A DNA stretch of 64,000 nucleotides, taken from Sphingobacterium bambusae. Lineage in GTDB: Bacteria; Bacteroidota; Bacteroidia; Sphingobacteriales; Sphingobacteriaceae. Below are positions 35,852-45,754 of this stretch, in pieces. The translations under genes and the position numbers were made by a program. Each line of letters begins with the position of its first letter. Within the stretch, counting starts at the first letter, position 1. Under the pieces are notes generated by a model. That model was given only the letters and a program-made list of their open reading frames with translations. It searched no databases and had not been told where the DNA came from. The stretch lies in assembly GCF_033955345.1 (NCBI RefSeq), contig NZ_CP138332.1:5084001-5148000 (forward strand). Direction: 5' to 3'.

Positions 35852-36422
35852 TGGCTAAATTTCAATCTGTTGAAGATTACAAAAAGTGACATTATGTTCT
35901 TTTTTTGTGATTTATTTCGTATTTTTGAATTACTGATATTGATTGGTGTATTTAATTAAGAGTCTTGCGGTTGCATATTCTGAAGCCGTAACGCAAGGCA
36001 GTAGTTATAATACCCATGTCTATCCTTATTGTTAACATTTACTATATTTGTTGCATAAGATAGATGTGGGGCTACTGTTAGTCCGTGTTACGTTAGGCTT
36101 CAGAAACTTTTTCGCAACCACGGCTTGTCGCCCCACATTTATCGCTTACTGGGGCAATTGTCGGGACTCATTAACTATAATGAGTATGAGTTTAAAAAAA
36201 CAATTGTACAAGAACTTGATTTGCGCGCCTGAATAACCTAGGTCGCAACTTGCTTATGGATGCGCAGCGAATAGCCTTTTATGCTGAAATATGAAATTCC
36301 GCAATTAACTCGCATTCCTTTACTACTTACTTTTTAACCGCAATTCAATAATTGTAATAGGCTGGGGATAGCTGCAGAATCTTCGGTGTGTCAACTATTG
36401 TCTTTGCTCAAACAACAATAGA
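35852..36422. other. 571-base gap before the SusC gene, with one inverted repeat
   Basis: It should hold the SusC promoter and the promoter of the gene at 35315. A 9-bp inverted repeat (ATGTGGGGC at 36064-36072 with GCCCCACAT at 36130-36138) encloses about 57 bases and could form a structured RNA. A 62-codon frame at 36048 begins with TTG and lies inside this repeat; I do not call it. No clear promoter box was recognised. Confidence 0.4.
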
Positions 36423-39400
36423 ATGCGAAAATTCCGCAAATGGAACTGGTATGCACTTTTGAGAACCGTGCATCCTCCGATAATCAAAAATATAAAGTTG
36501 ATTTCTTATCTATATTACACTAGGGGAACGTGCAGTCGCCCTTTAATCTGTTTTACATTTTTATTTCTAATGCCCGTTTTGTCGTTTTCACAACAGATGG
36601 GCACTTTTTATGTTAGAGGGACAGTAGTTGATGAAGTAAACGAACGCCCTCTCGATGGAACCTCAATACGACTTTTAGGGGGGCGTATAGTTGGTATTAC
36701 TGATAGTCTCGGGAATTTTAGCTTATCAGTAGATAATAGGCGAGGTATACTAGTGTTTAGCCGAACAGGTTGTGAAAAAAAAGAGGTTCCTTTTGACCTA
36801 AATACGGAGCTAAAAGAAGGCTTTAAAGTCCGTTTAAAGCAACTTTCTAATTCGCTCGATGATGTCCAAGTGATCGGTTATGGTACAGTTTCTCGCCGCT
36901 TAAATACAGGAAGCGTAGTCTCGGTTAATGGATCAGAAATTGCAAAGCAGCCAGTCTCGAATCCTCTCGCTAGCCTTGCAGGAAGGGTGCCGGGAATGAC
37001 GGTAGCGCAAAATAGTGGTAATGCTGGATCTAGAATTACCGTGCAGATACGGGGGCGAAATAGTATTGCCCAAGGCAGTGAGCCGCTGTTCCTGATCGAC
37101 GGGGTTCCTTTTCCCAATTCTCAGCTAAATGGCGGTATGACCGCACTTGCAAACGGCGGTCAGAGCCCAATGAATAATATCAATCCGCAAGATATCGAAA
37201 GTATTGATGTGCTCAAGGATGCCGATGCAACGGCTATTTATGGAAGTCGAGGTGCTAATGGGGTGGTGCTGATTACGACAAAGAAGGGGCAGCAAGGAGT
37301 GATGAGAGGTGAAGCTAATGTTTTTCACGGAATCGGAAAAGTTAACCCTAGGCTCAACCTACTCAATACGGAACAGTATTTAATGATGCGCCGAGAAGCT
37401 TTCGCAAATGACAGGATCGAACCGACAGGAATCAATGCACCTGATCTGTTGCTATGGGATACAACACGTTATACCGATTGGCAGGAGTATCTCATTGGAG
37501 GAACTGCTCACTTTACCAATGCAAACTTTAGTTTATCTGGAGGGGGTGAGCTCACTCAGTATCTTGTGGGGGCTAATTATAATAGGCAAGGTGCAGTATA
37601 TCCTGGACGCTATTACAACAATCGAGGAGGCGCGAGCATGAGCGTGACACATCGTTCTGCCGATAAACGCTTTTCTGCAATGTTTTCTTCAAATTTTAGC
37701 ATAGATAATAATGAACTTCCGGGAAACGATTTAACGGGATCTATCACCTTGCCTCCAAATCATCCCGTATTATTTGACGACCATGGAAATTTGGTTTGGG
37801 AGGAAAATGGTGGAACATTTTCTAATCCGCTTAGCTATCTGAAGCGTAAGACATCCGCGCGAACGGACAATCTACTTGCCAACGCTAATTTGCAGTATCG
37901 ACTACTTGATGGTTTGATTGTACGTGTAACTGGTGGATACAATCTTATTCAGCTTGATCAAATTGATACTTGGCCTGCTGCCGCAATCGATCCAAATTCA
38001 AGTAGTATCGCACCCAATACGAGCGTTTCTAATGCTAGGAGTAAAAGTTGGATCATAGAACCTCAGCTAGAGTATTCTTTACAATTGGATCGTCATCGCT
38101 TTAATGTCTTGTTGGGGACGACTATGCAAAGCGATGTGCGAAATATGCAGCTGGTTGAGGCTTCGGGTTTTCCTAATGATGGGGTAATGGAAGCCATCGC
38201 TTTTGCCAGCCAGATTGATGGCGAAAGTTCGAAGGTGGATTATCGTTATCAAGCCCTCTTTGGAAGGGTCAATTATAACTATGATGGGAAATACTTGTTC
38301 AACTTGACTGGAAGACGCGATGGGAGTAGTCGTTTTGGACCAGATCGAAAGGTAGCAAACTTCGGGGCACTTGGCATTGGTTGGATATTTAGTGAGGAAA
38401 GTTTACTGCAAGATCGGTTAGCATTTTTAAGCTTCGGAAAGCTTCGAGGAAGCTATGGTGTGACGGGTAACGATCAAATAGGTGACTACCAGTATCTCGA
38501 TAACTATGGCGCGGTTTCCTATCCATATCAAGGAGAGATAGGATACTTGCCTGCTAGACTGTTTAATAGCGATTACTCTTGGGAGCGAAATAACAAGTTG
38601 GAGTTCGGCCTAGAACTTGGCTTTCTGTCGGACCGGATACAGTTTGCTTCGAATTGGTTTCGTAACCGAAGCGACAGTCAGCTGGTTAATTACAGGCTTC
38701 CAAGTCAAGTGGGATTCTCAAGCATATTACGAAACTATGGTGCACTGGTAGAGAATTCAGGCTGGGAATTTGTGCTTTCGGCAAATCCGAAGTTAGGTAA
38801 TAACTTTTTATGGACAACTTCGATTAATGTTAGCTTCAACCGTAATAAATTACTCGAGTTTCCGGGGCTGGAAACATCAAGTTACGCTAACACCTTGGTT
38901 TTAGGACAGCCATTGTCCATTCGCAAACACTTTCAATTTATCGGCGTTGATCCGACTTCTGGACAATATACATTTAACGGCACGGTTGTGCCGACGGATC
39001 AAACGGTTCTATTTGATCCAACACCTAAATACTTTGGTGGATTTAACAATGATTTTTCCTTTAAAGGCTGGAATCTTAGCTTTTTGTTACAGTTCGTTAA
39101 GCAACAAGGATATAACTACTACCAAGGTTTTAGTACGGGATCGGCACCCGGTATCCGTAGAAATCAACCCCTACAGGTGCTCGATCGCTGGCAAAGCGAA
39201 GGAGATCAGGGAAAATTTCAGCGTTTTACTACAACTGGCGAAGCACTTCGGGCGTATAACAATTTTGTGAACTATTCCGATGGAGTGCTTACCGATGCAT
39301 CTTTTGTTCGACTGAAAAATTTGCACTTATCCTACAGATTGCCACCAACGTTGCTTAGCAAACTTAGGTGTCGTTCACTAAGAATATATGCCCAAGGACA

Positions 39401-39509
39401 GAATCTGTTCACAATCACAAATTTCCTTGGCATGGATCCGGAGACAGGTGCAACTTCGACGCTTCCTCCAATGGCTGTTTACACCATAGGGTTAAATCTA
39501 GGTTTTTAA
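36423..39509 (+). CDS. SusC/RagA-type TonB-dependent outer-membrane transporter
   Basis: 1028 residues. A long N-terminus with a hydrophobic signal (about residues 42-57) is followed by a carboxypeptidase-regulatory-like domain (FYVRGTVVDEVNERPLDG). Next comes the plug domain with RGRNSIAQGSEPLFLIDGVPF and VLKDADATAIYGSRGANGV, both SusC signatures, and then the beta barrel to the C-terminal phenylalanine (LNLGF). SusC proteins import large substrates across the outer membrane with a SusD lid. Next in line are the SusD and TlpA genes. No FecR/sigma pair and no glycan-degrading enzymes are near, so a carbohydrate substrate is not supported; a peptide or protein-related one is possible. Confidence 0.95.
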   Translation: MRKFRKWNWYALLRTVHPPIIKNIKLISYLYYTRGTCSRPLICFTFLFLMPVLSFSQQMGTFYVRGTVVDEVNERPLDGTSIRLLGGRIVGITDSLGNFSLSVDNRRGILVFSRTGCEKKEVPFDLNTELKEGFKVRLKQLSNSLDDVQVIGYGTVSRRLNTGSVVSVNGSEIAKQPVSNPLASLAGRVPGMTVAQNSGNAGSRITVQIRGRNSIAQGSEPLFLIDGVPFPNSQLNGGMTALANGGQSPMNNINPQDIESIDVLKDADATAIYGSRGANGVVLITTKKGQQGVMRGEANVFHGIGKVNPRLNLLNTEQYLMMRREAFANDRIEPTGINAPDLLLWDTTRYTDWQEYLIGGTAHFTNANFSLSGGGELTQYLVGANYNRQGAVYPGRYYNNRGGASMSVTHRSADKRFSAMFSSNFSIDNNELPGNDLTGSITLPPNHPVLFDDHGNLVWEENGGTFSNPLSYLKRKTSARTDNLLANANLQYRLLDGLIVRVTGGYNLIQLDQIDTWPAAAIDPNSSSIAPNTSVSNARSKSWIIEPQLEYSLQLDRHRFNVLLGTTMQSDVRNMQLVEASGFPNDGVMEAIAFASQIDGESSKVDYRYQALFGRVNYNYDGKYLFNLTGRRDGSSRFGPDRKVANFGALGIGWIFSEESLLQDRLAFLSFGKLRGSYGVTGNDQIGDYQYLDNYGAVSYPYQGEIGYLPARLFNSDYSWERNNKLEFGLELGFLSDRIQFASNWFRNRSDSQLVNYRLPSQVGFSSILRNYGALVENSGWEFVLSANPKLGNNFLWTTSINVSFNRNKLLEFPGLETSSYANTLVLGQPLSIRKHFQFIGVDPTSGQYTFNGTVVPTDQTVLFDPTPKYFGGFNNDFSFKGWNLSFLLQFVKQQGYNYYQGFSTGSAPGIRRNQPLQVLDRWQSEGDQGKFQRFTTTGEALRAYNNFVNYSDGVLTDASFVRLKNLHLSYRLPPTLLSKLRCRSLRIYAQGQNLFTITNFLGMDPETGATSTLPPMAVYTIGLNLGF

Positions 39510-39519
39510 TTATTTTATC

Positions 39520-40908
39520 ATGAATAACTTGAAGAATTTTTTGATGGCAATTGCTCTTGGTCTAGGACTTTTGCTTTTTATAAGTTGTGAAAACTGGCTG
39601 GAGGTTGATCCCCCAAACGATCGTCTAGATCGCTCGGTGATTTTTGCCGATAGTGCATCTGCTTCGCTGACCCTTGCTGGTATTCACAACGACATGATTT
39701 CCAGTAGCAGTGGCTTTGTGACTGTCCTAAGTAGTCTTGCTGGACTTAGTGCTGGTGAACTGAGTTACACATTAACCAATCAGGATTTAATGCAATTCGA
39801 CCAAAGCAACATACTTGCTGATAATGCAACCATCCTGAGGACATGGAACAATATCTATAAGCACGTCTATCAGTGTAATAGCGCGATGGAAGGGATTGAA
39901 GGAGCGGACAATATAGCACCTACTGCGAAATCACGTTTGATAGGAGAAGCACGGTTTATGCGAGCCTTGCTCTATTTCCATACTGTAAATTGTTGGGGAA
40001 GTATTCCTCTAGTAACAAGTTCAGATTATCGCGTTAATGAAGTGATCGGTAGAACGCCCATCGACGAGATCTACGAGCAGATTGTTACGGATCTGGAGTA
40101 TGCTACGCAAAATATGAACGATATGTATCTAGCATCTGAACGTGCCAGACCTAATCGGCTTTCGGCATTTGCACTGCTAGCAAGGGTATACTTGTTTCGC
40201 CAGCAATGGGAGCTTGCAGAGCAAGCGGCAACAGTGGTAATCAATTCAGGACTATACTCGTTGGAGGCGTCACCTAGTGACGTTTTTTTGAAGGAAAGTA
40301 ATGAAGTGATATGGCAAATGGCACCTTCTACAGGTAATTCGGCGCATACACCTGCCGCGGGTTATTTACCGATCAATGCAAATGATAATAGTTTGCCGCA
40401 ATTCTTAATCAATGAAAATTTATATCAAAGCTTCGATCCCTCAGATCGTCGACGTGCGGATTGGATAGGCATTAAGTCAATTGGACCTCATTATTACTCC
40501 ATCAAATATAGAGTTCGCTCGGCGCCGATGTCCAGTAGGTCAGAATATACGGTCATGCTTCGCCTTGCAGAGCAATTCTTGATTAGGGCAGAAGCTAGAG
40601 CTGAACTTGGCCAGTTGACGCCAGCAATCGATGATTTGAATGTCATTCGTGCACGTGCATCAATTGTAGATTTACCGATTGGTGCTTCTACTGAACAAGT
40701 GCTAGCCAATGTAGAAGCGGAACGCTATAGGGAACTGTTTGCTGATTGGGGTGCCCACCGCTGGTTTGATCTGAAAAGGAAAGGTCGCATTGATGCAGTA
40801 GTAGGCCCCTTAAAGGGAAGTAATTGGAAGCCTACCGATGCTTGGTGGCCTATACCACTAACGCAACTATTAACTAATTCTAATTTAGTACAAAATGATG
40901 GATATTAA
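39520..40908 (+). CDS. SusD/RagB-type outer-membrane lipoprotein
   Basis: 462 residues, the surface lid that captures substrate for the SusC barrel. The N-terminal signal ends in a lipobox cysteine (LFISCENWLEV). The TPR-like SusD fold is recognisable: GEARFMRALLYFHTVNCWG, RLSAFALLARVYLF, LNVIRARA and the late AERYRELFADWGAHRWFDLKR block. It starts 11 bases after the SusC stop, so the two are cotranscribed. It overlaps the TlpA gene at its 3' end. Substrate unknown. Confidence 0.95.
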   Translation: MNNLKNFLMAIALGLGLLLFISCENWLEVDPPNDRLDRSVIFADSASASLTLAGIHNDMISSSSGFVTVLSSLAGLSAGELSYTLTNQDLMQFDQSNILADNATILRTWNNIYKHVYQCNSAMEGIEGADNIAPTAKSRLIGEARFMRALLYFHTVNCWGSIPLVTSSDYRVNEVIGRTPIDEIYEQIVTDLEYATQNMNDMYLASERARPNRLSAFALLARVYLFRQQWELAEQAATVVINSGLYSLEASPSDVFLKESNEVIWQMAPSTGNSAHTPAAGYLPINANDNSLPQFLINENLYQSFDPSDRRRADWIGIKSIGPHYYSIKYRVRSAPMSSRSEYTVMLRLAEQFLIRAEARAELGQLTPAIDDLNVIRARASIVDLPIGASTEQVLANVEAERYRELFADWGAHRWFDLKRKGRIDAVVGPLKGSNWKPTDAWWPIPLTQLLTNSNLVQNDGY

Positions 40909-42292
40909 AATGAGGAGTATCAATAAGTATAAATTGACGAAAAATATTTATTTGGTTGCAATTGGTAAAGTGACGATGGTCTCAGCGTACCTACTGATGG
41001 TTGTCTATAGTAGGGCGCAACAGATAACCGATCCCGTAAAATATGAGATTGGTGACCAAGTTTCAAACTTTCAGTATGATTCAGTAATTAGTAATGTCGA
41101 TGATGGTGATATTAGACTATCCGACTATAAGGGAAAGGCGATTATTATAGATTTTTGGGCTACGTGGTGTAAACCTTGTGTGGCATCATTTCCGAAGCTG
41201 GAAGCAATCCAAGAGAAATATAAAGATGAACTAAAGGTTCTTTTGTTCAGCGATGATAAGGAAAGCAAGATCAAAGAGTTTTACCGTTTACGTCCAGAGT
41301 TTAAATTGAGTACTGCCATGTTCGATTCGAAAGATTCGATGATACTGCGGTTTCCGCATAAATTTCTGCCACATTATGTTTGGCTCGATAGACACCACAA
41401 AGTGCATTCTATCACCGGAATGGACGGACTCACCGAAGAGAATGTGAAGGAATTACTCGCTGGAGACAAAACTAACGCTTATCAAAAGGATGACTCCGAA
41501 GATATGATGGATTTAAAAGGTATGGTTGTCGATAGTATTGAAATAGGACGGATGGGGGCTCGAATGTTATCCATAGACAGTAACCTCATGGCTGGATCAC
41601 AGATCTCTAAATACGATTGGCGTTTGACCAAAATGAGTAGATTCTCGAAACCAGGAGATAAAAAAGGATTTATGGAATTTACCAACTATTCTATTGCTGG
41701 ACTTTATCAAATGGCGTATCTCGGTGTTCGAAGGGATAGATTGCACAAAGAATTGTTCTTTATCGATTGTGTAGATTCCACGGTGACTTATCCCAATATG
41801 GACGATATGGCTAAGTTTAAAAAGTGGGAGAAAACGCATACCTATAGTTATCGCCTTATTCTTCCAAAAGCAAAAGAAGATAGTGCCCTTATGTTTACTT
41901 ACATGAAAAGAGATCTTGATAATTTTTTTGGATTGACGGCGGTTTACGAAACGCGTGAACTCGATTGGATCGTTTTGAAAACGGTTGATGCAGCTGCACT
42001 AAAGTCAAGCGGTCGGCGACCGCAATTAATCGTCGAAAGAGGGACTGCGATTTCCGTTATTAATAAACCTTTTGATCAACTGATGTATGCGCTGCGGGTT
42101 TGCGGGATTAATTATAGATCAAGGTCAATTAATCCTTGGCTTCCTTTGATAGATGAAACTGAAATTAGCGGCAATATCGACTTTGTTGCCGATGGTTTGA
42201 CTTCTGACGATAAATTGGTGCATGCACTTGAGGAGAAAGGAATAATGATAATAGAAGAGAAGAGAAAAGTAAGAGTATTAGTACTCAAATAA
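40895..42292 (+). CDS. TlpA-type thioredoxin-domain protein
   Basis: 465 residues. An N-terminal hydrophobic segment (about residues 20-40) exports or anchors the protein. The thioredoxin domain follows with DFWATWCKPCVASFPK, Cys92 and Cys95. The remaining 280 residues form a domain without a name that I recognise; it is common in Bacteroidota TlpA relatives encoded after SusCD pairs. The gene overlaps the last 14 bases of the SusD gene, so translation is likely coupled; starts at 40895, 40898 and 40910 are all possible. A reductase for disulfides in the periplasm or in imported cysteine peptides would fit, and the nearby MauE and DUF6520 genes fit too. That link is inference. Confidence 0.9.
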   Translation: MMDIKMRSINKYKLTKNIYLVAIGKVTMVSAYLLMVVYSRAQQITDPVKYEIGDQVSNFQYDSVISNVDDGDIRLSDYKGKAIIIDFWATWCKPCVASFPKLEAIQEKYKDELKVLLFSDDKESKIKEFYRLRPEFKLSTAMFDSKDSMILRFPHKFLPHYVWLDRHHKVHSITGMDGLTEENVKELLAGDKTNAYQKDDSEDMMDLKGMVVDSIEIGRMGARMLSIDSNLMAGSQISKYDWRLTKMSRFSKPGDKKGFMEFTNYSIAGLYQMAYLGVRRDRLHKELFFIDCVDSTVTYPNMDDMAKFKKWEKTHTYSYRLILPKAKEDSALMFTYMKRDLDNFFGLTAVYETRELDWIVLKTVDAAALKSSGRRPQLIVERGTAISVINKPFDQLMYALRVCGINYRSRSINPWLPLIDETEISGNIDFVADGLTSDDKLVHALEEKGIMIIEEKRKVRVLVLK

Positions 42293-42319
42293 TTTTTATC
42301 AACTTCCTAAACCAAAGAA

Positions 42320-42350
42320 CACCGCATAGCATTGCTTTGCGGTGCTTTTT
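42320..42350 (+). terminator. Terminator of the SusC-SusD-TlpA operon
   Basis: A 7-bp GC-rich stem (42320-42326 with 42338-42344) is followed by five T. It lies 28 bases after the TlpA stop and 29 before the stop of the convergent DUF6520 gene. Confidence 0.75.
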
Positions 42351-42378
42351 GTTAGGACAAGTCTACTGCTTTAAGACT

Positions 42379-42639
42379 TTAGTTAAAGGTGCCATTAATA
42401 GTGGTATCCCACTCAGTAGCATTAGCCTCAAAATGATACAAGCAGGTTTCCAATGTGTTGTCCTCACATTGTGCTCTCGCACTAAGAGTGCTTGTTGCTT
42501 CAGGAATAGCATTTTCTGCCGGCATGGGGCTTCGGTACCAACCTTGCTGAACAACTAGTTTTTTAGCATTTGAACTTCCCGCAAATGCTCCTCCAATTGC
42601 GACAACTGCCGCGGCCAATGTTAAAATTTTTCTTTTCAT
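42379..42639 (-). CDS. DUF6520-type small secreted protein
   Basis: 86 residues with an N-terminal signal (MKRKILTLAAAVVAIGG) and a short Ser-, Thr- and Ala-rich mature part. The mature part holds two cysteines, Cys58 and Cys66, separated by seven residues. This length, signal and two-cysteine tail match the small DUF6520 proteins that in Bacteroidota are encoded next to MauE genes; the name is from memory and should be confirmed by profile. It starts 11 bases after the MauE stop, in the same operon. A disulfide is likely. It might be a substrate of the redox proteins or of the kinase upstream. Confidence 0.65.
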   Translation of the reverse strand: MKRKILTLAAAVVAIGGAFAGSSNAKKLVVQQGWYRSPMPAENAIPEATSTLSARAQCEDNTLETCLYHFEANATEWDTTINGTFN

Positions 42640-42650
42640 GGCTTTTAAAT

Positions 42651-43184
42651 TTAGAAATATTGACTATTCCGCCCATTATCCATTTGATCTGTAGCGCCGG
42701 ACGGACTGGCCCTACGTATCGTATTGTAACTACCGGTAATTCGTTGTTTATGATTTTTGTATTGTTCTTCTTTGTTTAAGTCTGTGCCGATGAAAATCGC
42801 GATGAGATTTAAAACTACCAGTATGATGTTTACCCAAAGATGCTCTTGCCAACTGAGGCTTTCAAAAATGCCCATGCAGGCACAGGGTAAATAGGAGGCT
42901 TTTTGCATCATCAAATAGATGTAAACAGTAAAGCTGCTCATCAAGTATAGATGGAAGTACAGGACTAGCTTTCTTTTATAGTGAGTCAATAACAATACGC
43001 CTAGTACAGTTTCGATGGTGATTAGCAGCACAGGTAGTATTTCAAAGCGGTTGTAAAGAAAAGGACTTTTATCGATCTGCTCTGTGAAATTATGGAAATC
43101 TAATAGTTTTGAGCTACCAGAATATAGCATCAACAGACCTAAGATTGTCGAGATTGCGAAGTTTATGATCGTTAGATTCTTCAT
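42651..43184 (-). CDS. MauE/DoxX-type redox membrane protein
   Basis: 177 residues with about four membrane segments and the CxC-like pair in LPCACMGIF (about residues 100-108). MauE proteins hold quinone-linked thiol chemistry in the membrane, as in methylamine dehydrogenase maturation. In Bacteroidota they are often next to DUF6520 and TlpA genes. The ATG overlaps the stop of the kinase gene by four bases (ATGA), so translation is coupled to it. It probably supplies oxidising or reducing power for cysteines in the periplasm; direction unknown. Confidence 0.8.
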   Translation of the reverse strand: MKNLTIINFAISTILGLLMLYSGSSKLLDFHNFTEQIDKSPFLYNRFEILPVLLITIETVLGVLLLTHYKRKLVLYFHLYLMSSFTVYIYLMMQKASYLPCACMGIFESLSWQEHLWVNIILVVLNLIAIFIGTDLNKEEQYKNHKQRITGSYNTIRRASPSGATDQMDNGRNSQYF

Positions 43185-45625
43185 TTCATTGGTATTGAAG
43201 GGATGTTGTAAATTTTTAAGCGCTGAGGATAGAGGCAGTAGATTTTATTATCCGAAACGGCGAAGTTGCGTAGCCGACTTCCGTCACCTTTATCGAGTCT
43301 CAATGAACCAAAATACTTGCCATCCAACTGATCGTACAGATCGAGAACGGTCATGCTCCTTTGGCTTTCTGTATCTTCGTTATCGGCAAGCACGGCACTT
43401 TTTATGAATAAAATACCTTCATTCATCGCTATAGACCGGTTGACATAAAGCTGTGGCCCCTTATTACTAACGGTTTCACTATTTCGGCTTTTAACATTGG
43501 CAACCTGAGTGCGGTACGAGGAAAAAGTGTCTATGCTTGAGGTTTTAGTGAGAATATTTAGGCGATGATCCAACATTGTGATTTGGTTTGCGTAGCGTGT
43601 GACATAGGCTGCTCGCCTTGTAACTGTGTCATATGCTAACAGTCCTGCCGTGCTGTAACCTCCGTCATGTCGTTTGGGAGTCACCCTAGCTTCTCTAACA
43701 ATCTGACTATTACGTTGATTGATAAGGTATAACACTTGATCGCGTATGCCTGGTTTAGCCTTTCTAAGGATCACAAGACTATCATTTATCGGAATCGCGC
43801 GGCTGAACGGCTCACTTGTGGTTGTTATTTTAATACTTGAGTCTATAATACCCTTGCTCACAAGTGTTTTTCCTGTGCCGTTGATTAGAAATTTTCCATA
43901 GGGTGTGACCGAGATAATCGATTTACTTTCTATTTGGCTTTTAAATTGATACTCCGCAAATGGCGTACTTTCATTTAACCGACTATCGTTTTTGCCGATA
44001 GAAAAGAGCTGTCCTTGATTAGTTGATGTTAGATAAATCGAGTCTGTATATAGACCAGCGATATATGCGACTTCAATCGGTAAATTGATCTCTTTCGACG
44101 GCTGTACCGCCGGGTTTAGAAACATTCTTTCGAATCCATTTCCTTGAAGGTTGCTATCACCGCTTGTTTGCCAAAGGATATAAACGCTCAGTACAGCTAA
44201 TAGAATAATGATCGAGCTTTTGGCAATTTGTTTCTTTAGCGAGAAAATGGGTTCTGTATAGAATGCATTGTTTTCCACGTTATCAGATTCTTTTTGCAGA
44301 ATCGCTACCAATTCTTGGATTTGTGGTCTATGCTGCGTAAAATTCGATTGCGAGGCCTGTATAAAGTTTTGAATATCATGGGGGGCACCGCATGCATAGA
44401 TCTTATTGTTGCGCACCTCCTCGCTGATATTACAAAGTGACCTGGGATGCTCGTTGCTAAAGGCAAAGTAGAGCAGTGCCCCAAAGGCAAAAACATCATC
44501 AGCGGGATGGGGATCAAGACCTAGTGTTTGCTGCGTTGACATATAGCCGATCGTGCCGCTTTCGAACGGAGGGAACATTGCTCCATTAATGGGGTAGGCA
44601 AGCTCTAGATCAGTTAAGTAAACTTTACCACTGGCGCTAAAGATGATGTTTTTTGCGGTTATGTCTCGGTGAATGTAACCAAAAGCGTGCATTTGCTGGA
44701 TTTGAATTGCTGCTTCCTTGATAATGAATAGTATGTTTGATACGTCGCTCTTGCCTGTCTTGACTAGTGCGTCAAGCGATTGGCCATCAATATATTCGGT
44801 TATTAAATAACTATAATGGCTGGACTCTATTAGTTGGATAGCTTTTGGGACGTTTATTTGGTCTTGCAAAATGTTTGCAAGACTCATCTGCCAAGACAGT
44901 CTGTCTCTCATTTGCCTACCATGGATGTCTTCTCCAGCCCAGTCGCGGGCTTGCTTAATGAAGCTCCATCGCATGGTTCGGATATCAATTCCTTTAATTA
45001 TGTTACCTTTATGGCTACTTAGTATGAGCTTAAAAGGTATATGTCGGCCTCCAATAAATCTAGAGATATTTGCTTTTTTGAGAATTGCAGTTTCGTAAAG
45101 AGATTCAGAAAGCTCTTGGGTGATGATAAATTTGTATGGGAATTGTTGATTAGCGTCATAAGATATTCTGGTACTGAACGCAACGTAACATATATTTCCA
45201 ACTTGAAGGCAATTTGGTAATATTAAAGCGCTAAAGTCGTTTGTTACTGCAAGTAGATCTTTCAATAGTCTTTTTGTAATATCCAGATTTTTGGGAAATA
45301 TGATCAGTGGTTTACCAAATAGTTCCAAAGGAAATGCATGATTATTGATTCGGTTGTGTTGTAATTGATCTGTAACCAAAATAAAGGAAGCTTCTTGCTG
45401 CTTTAGAATTGGAAGTACAGCCGTTAATATCAGATCTGCATGCTTTATCGAAATGGATAAGCAGATAACCAACTTATCGTTAAAGTCTGGCTTTCCGACT
45501 ACGAGCCATGGATGCCGTTTTTCAAAGGATATGTCAGTTCCTGTTAATAGAGCATCATAGGACGCTAACGTACTTTTCCTATTTGTAGCCGCTTGAGTTA
45601 TTGATTTATCGCTATTGTTGGTCAT
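43181..45625 (-). CDS. Lanthionine-synthetase-like lyase/kinase fused to a membrane helix and propeller-like domain
   Basis: 814 residues. Residues 30-190 resemble the N-terminal phospho-lyase region of class III lanthipeptide synthetases (LanKC), including a GKPLIIFPKN block near 104. However, the FK lysine expected near 81-84 is Ile (SFILV). Residues 210-450 are a kinase in the LanKC style: Lys224 in FIKQARDW, HRDITAKN with Asp321 and Asn326, and DLELA with Asp339, so it looks active. Residues 469-486 are a single membrane helix. Residues 500-814 are beta-rich and look like a propeller outside the membrane, where LanKC would have a cyclase. It is first in an operon with MauE and DUF6520. 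A lyase role is doubtful, and a plain transmembrane receptor kinase is the main alternative. Confidence 0.6.
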   Translation of the reverse strand: MTNNSDKSITQAATNRKSTLASYDALLTGTDISFEKRHPWLVVGKPDFNDKLVICLSISIKHADLILTAVLPILKQQEASFILVTDQLQHNRINNHAFPLELFGKPLIIFPKNLDITKRLLKDLLAVTNDFSALILPNCLQVGNICYVAFSTRISYDANQQFPYKFIITQELSESLYETAILKKANISRFIGGRHIPFKLILSSHKGNIIKGIDIRTMRWSFIKQARDWAGEDIHGRQMRDRLSWQMSLANILQDQINVPKAIQLIESSHYSYLITEYIDGQSLDALVKTGKSDVSNILFIIKEAAIQIQQMHAFGYIHRDITAKNIIFSASGKVYLTDLELAYPINGAMFPPFESGTIGYMSTQQTLGLDPHPADDVFAFGALLYFAFSNEHPRSLCNISEEVRNNKIYACGAPHDIQNFIQASQSNFTQHRPQIQELVAILQKESDNVENNAFYTEPIFSLKKQIAKSSIIILLAVLSVYILWQTSGDSNLQGNGFERMFLNPAVQPSKEINLPIEVAYIAGLYTDSIYLTSTNQGQLFSIGKNDSRLNESTPFAEYQFKSQIESKSIISVTPYGKFLINGTGKTLVSKGIIDSSIKITTTSEPFSRAIPINDSLVILRKAKPGIRDQVLYLINQRNSQIVREARVTPKRHDGGYSTAGLLAYDTVTRRAAYVTRYANQITMLDHRLNILTKTSSIDTFSSYRTQVANVKSRNSETVSNKGPQLYVNRSIAMNEGILFIKSAVLADNEDTESQRSMTVLDLYDQLDGKYFGSLRLDKGDGSRLRNFAVSDNKIYCLYPQRLKIYNIPSIPMK

Positions 45626-45754
45626 CTTTTATTAGATTTAAGTCGATCTAACCATTCTAATCGTTTCCTTTTGTAAAATTAGCTTTGTTCGTCATTAGCA
45701 AAGGGCTAATATTTGACTATTAATAGTATAAGTTTTGACTTATTTTTATTAGTG

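Noticed and set aside
36048..36236. 62-codon frame in the gap before SusC
   Set aside because: It starts with TTG, overlaps the inverted repeat and has no protein-like pattern.
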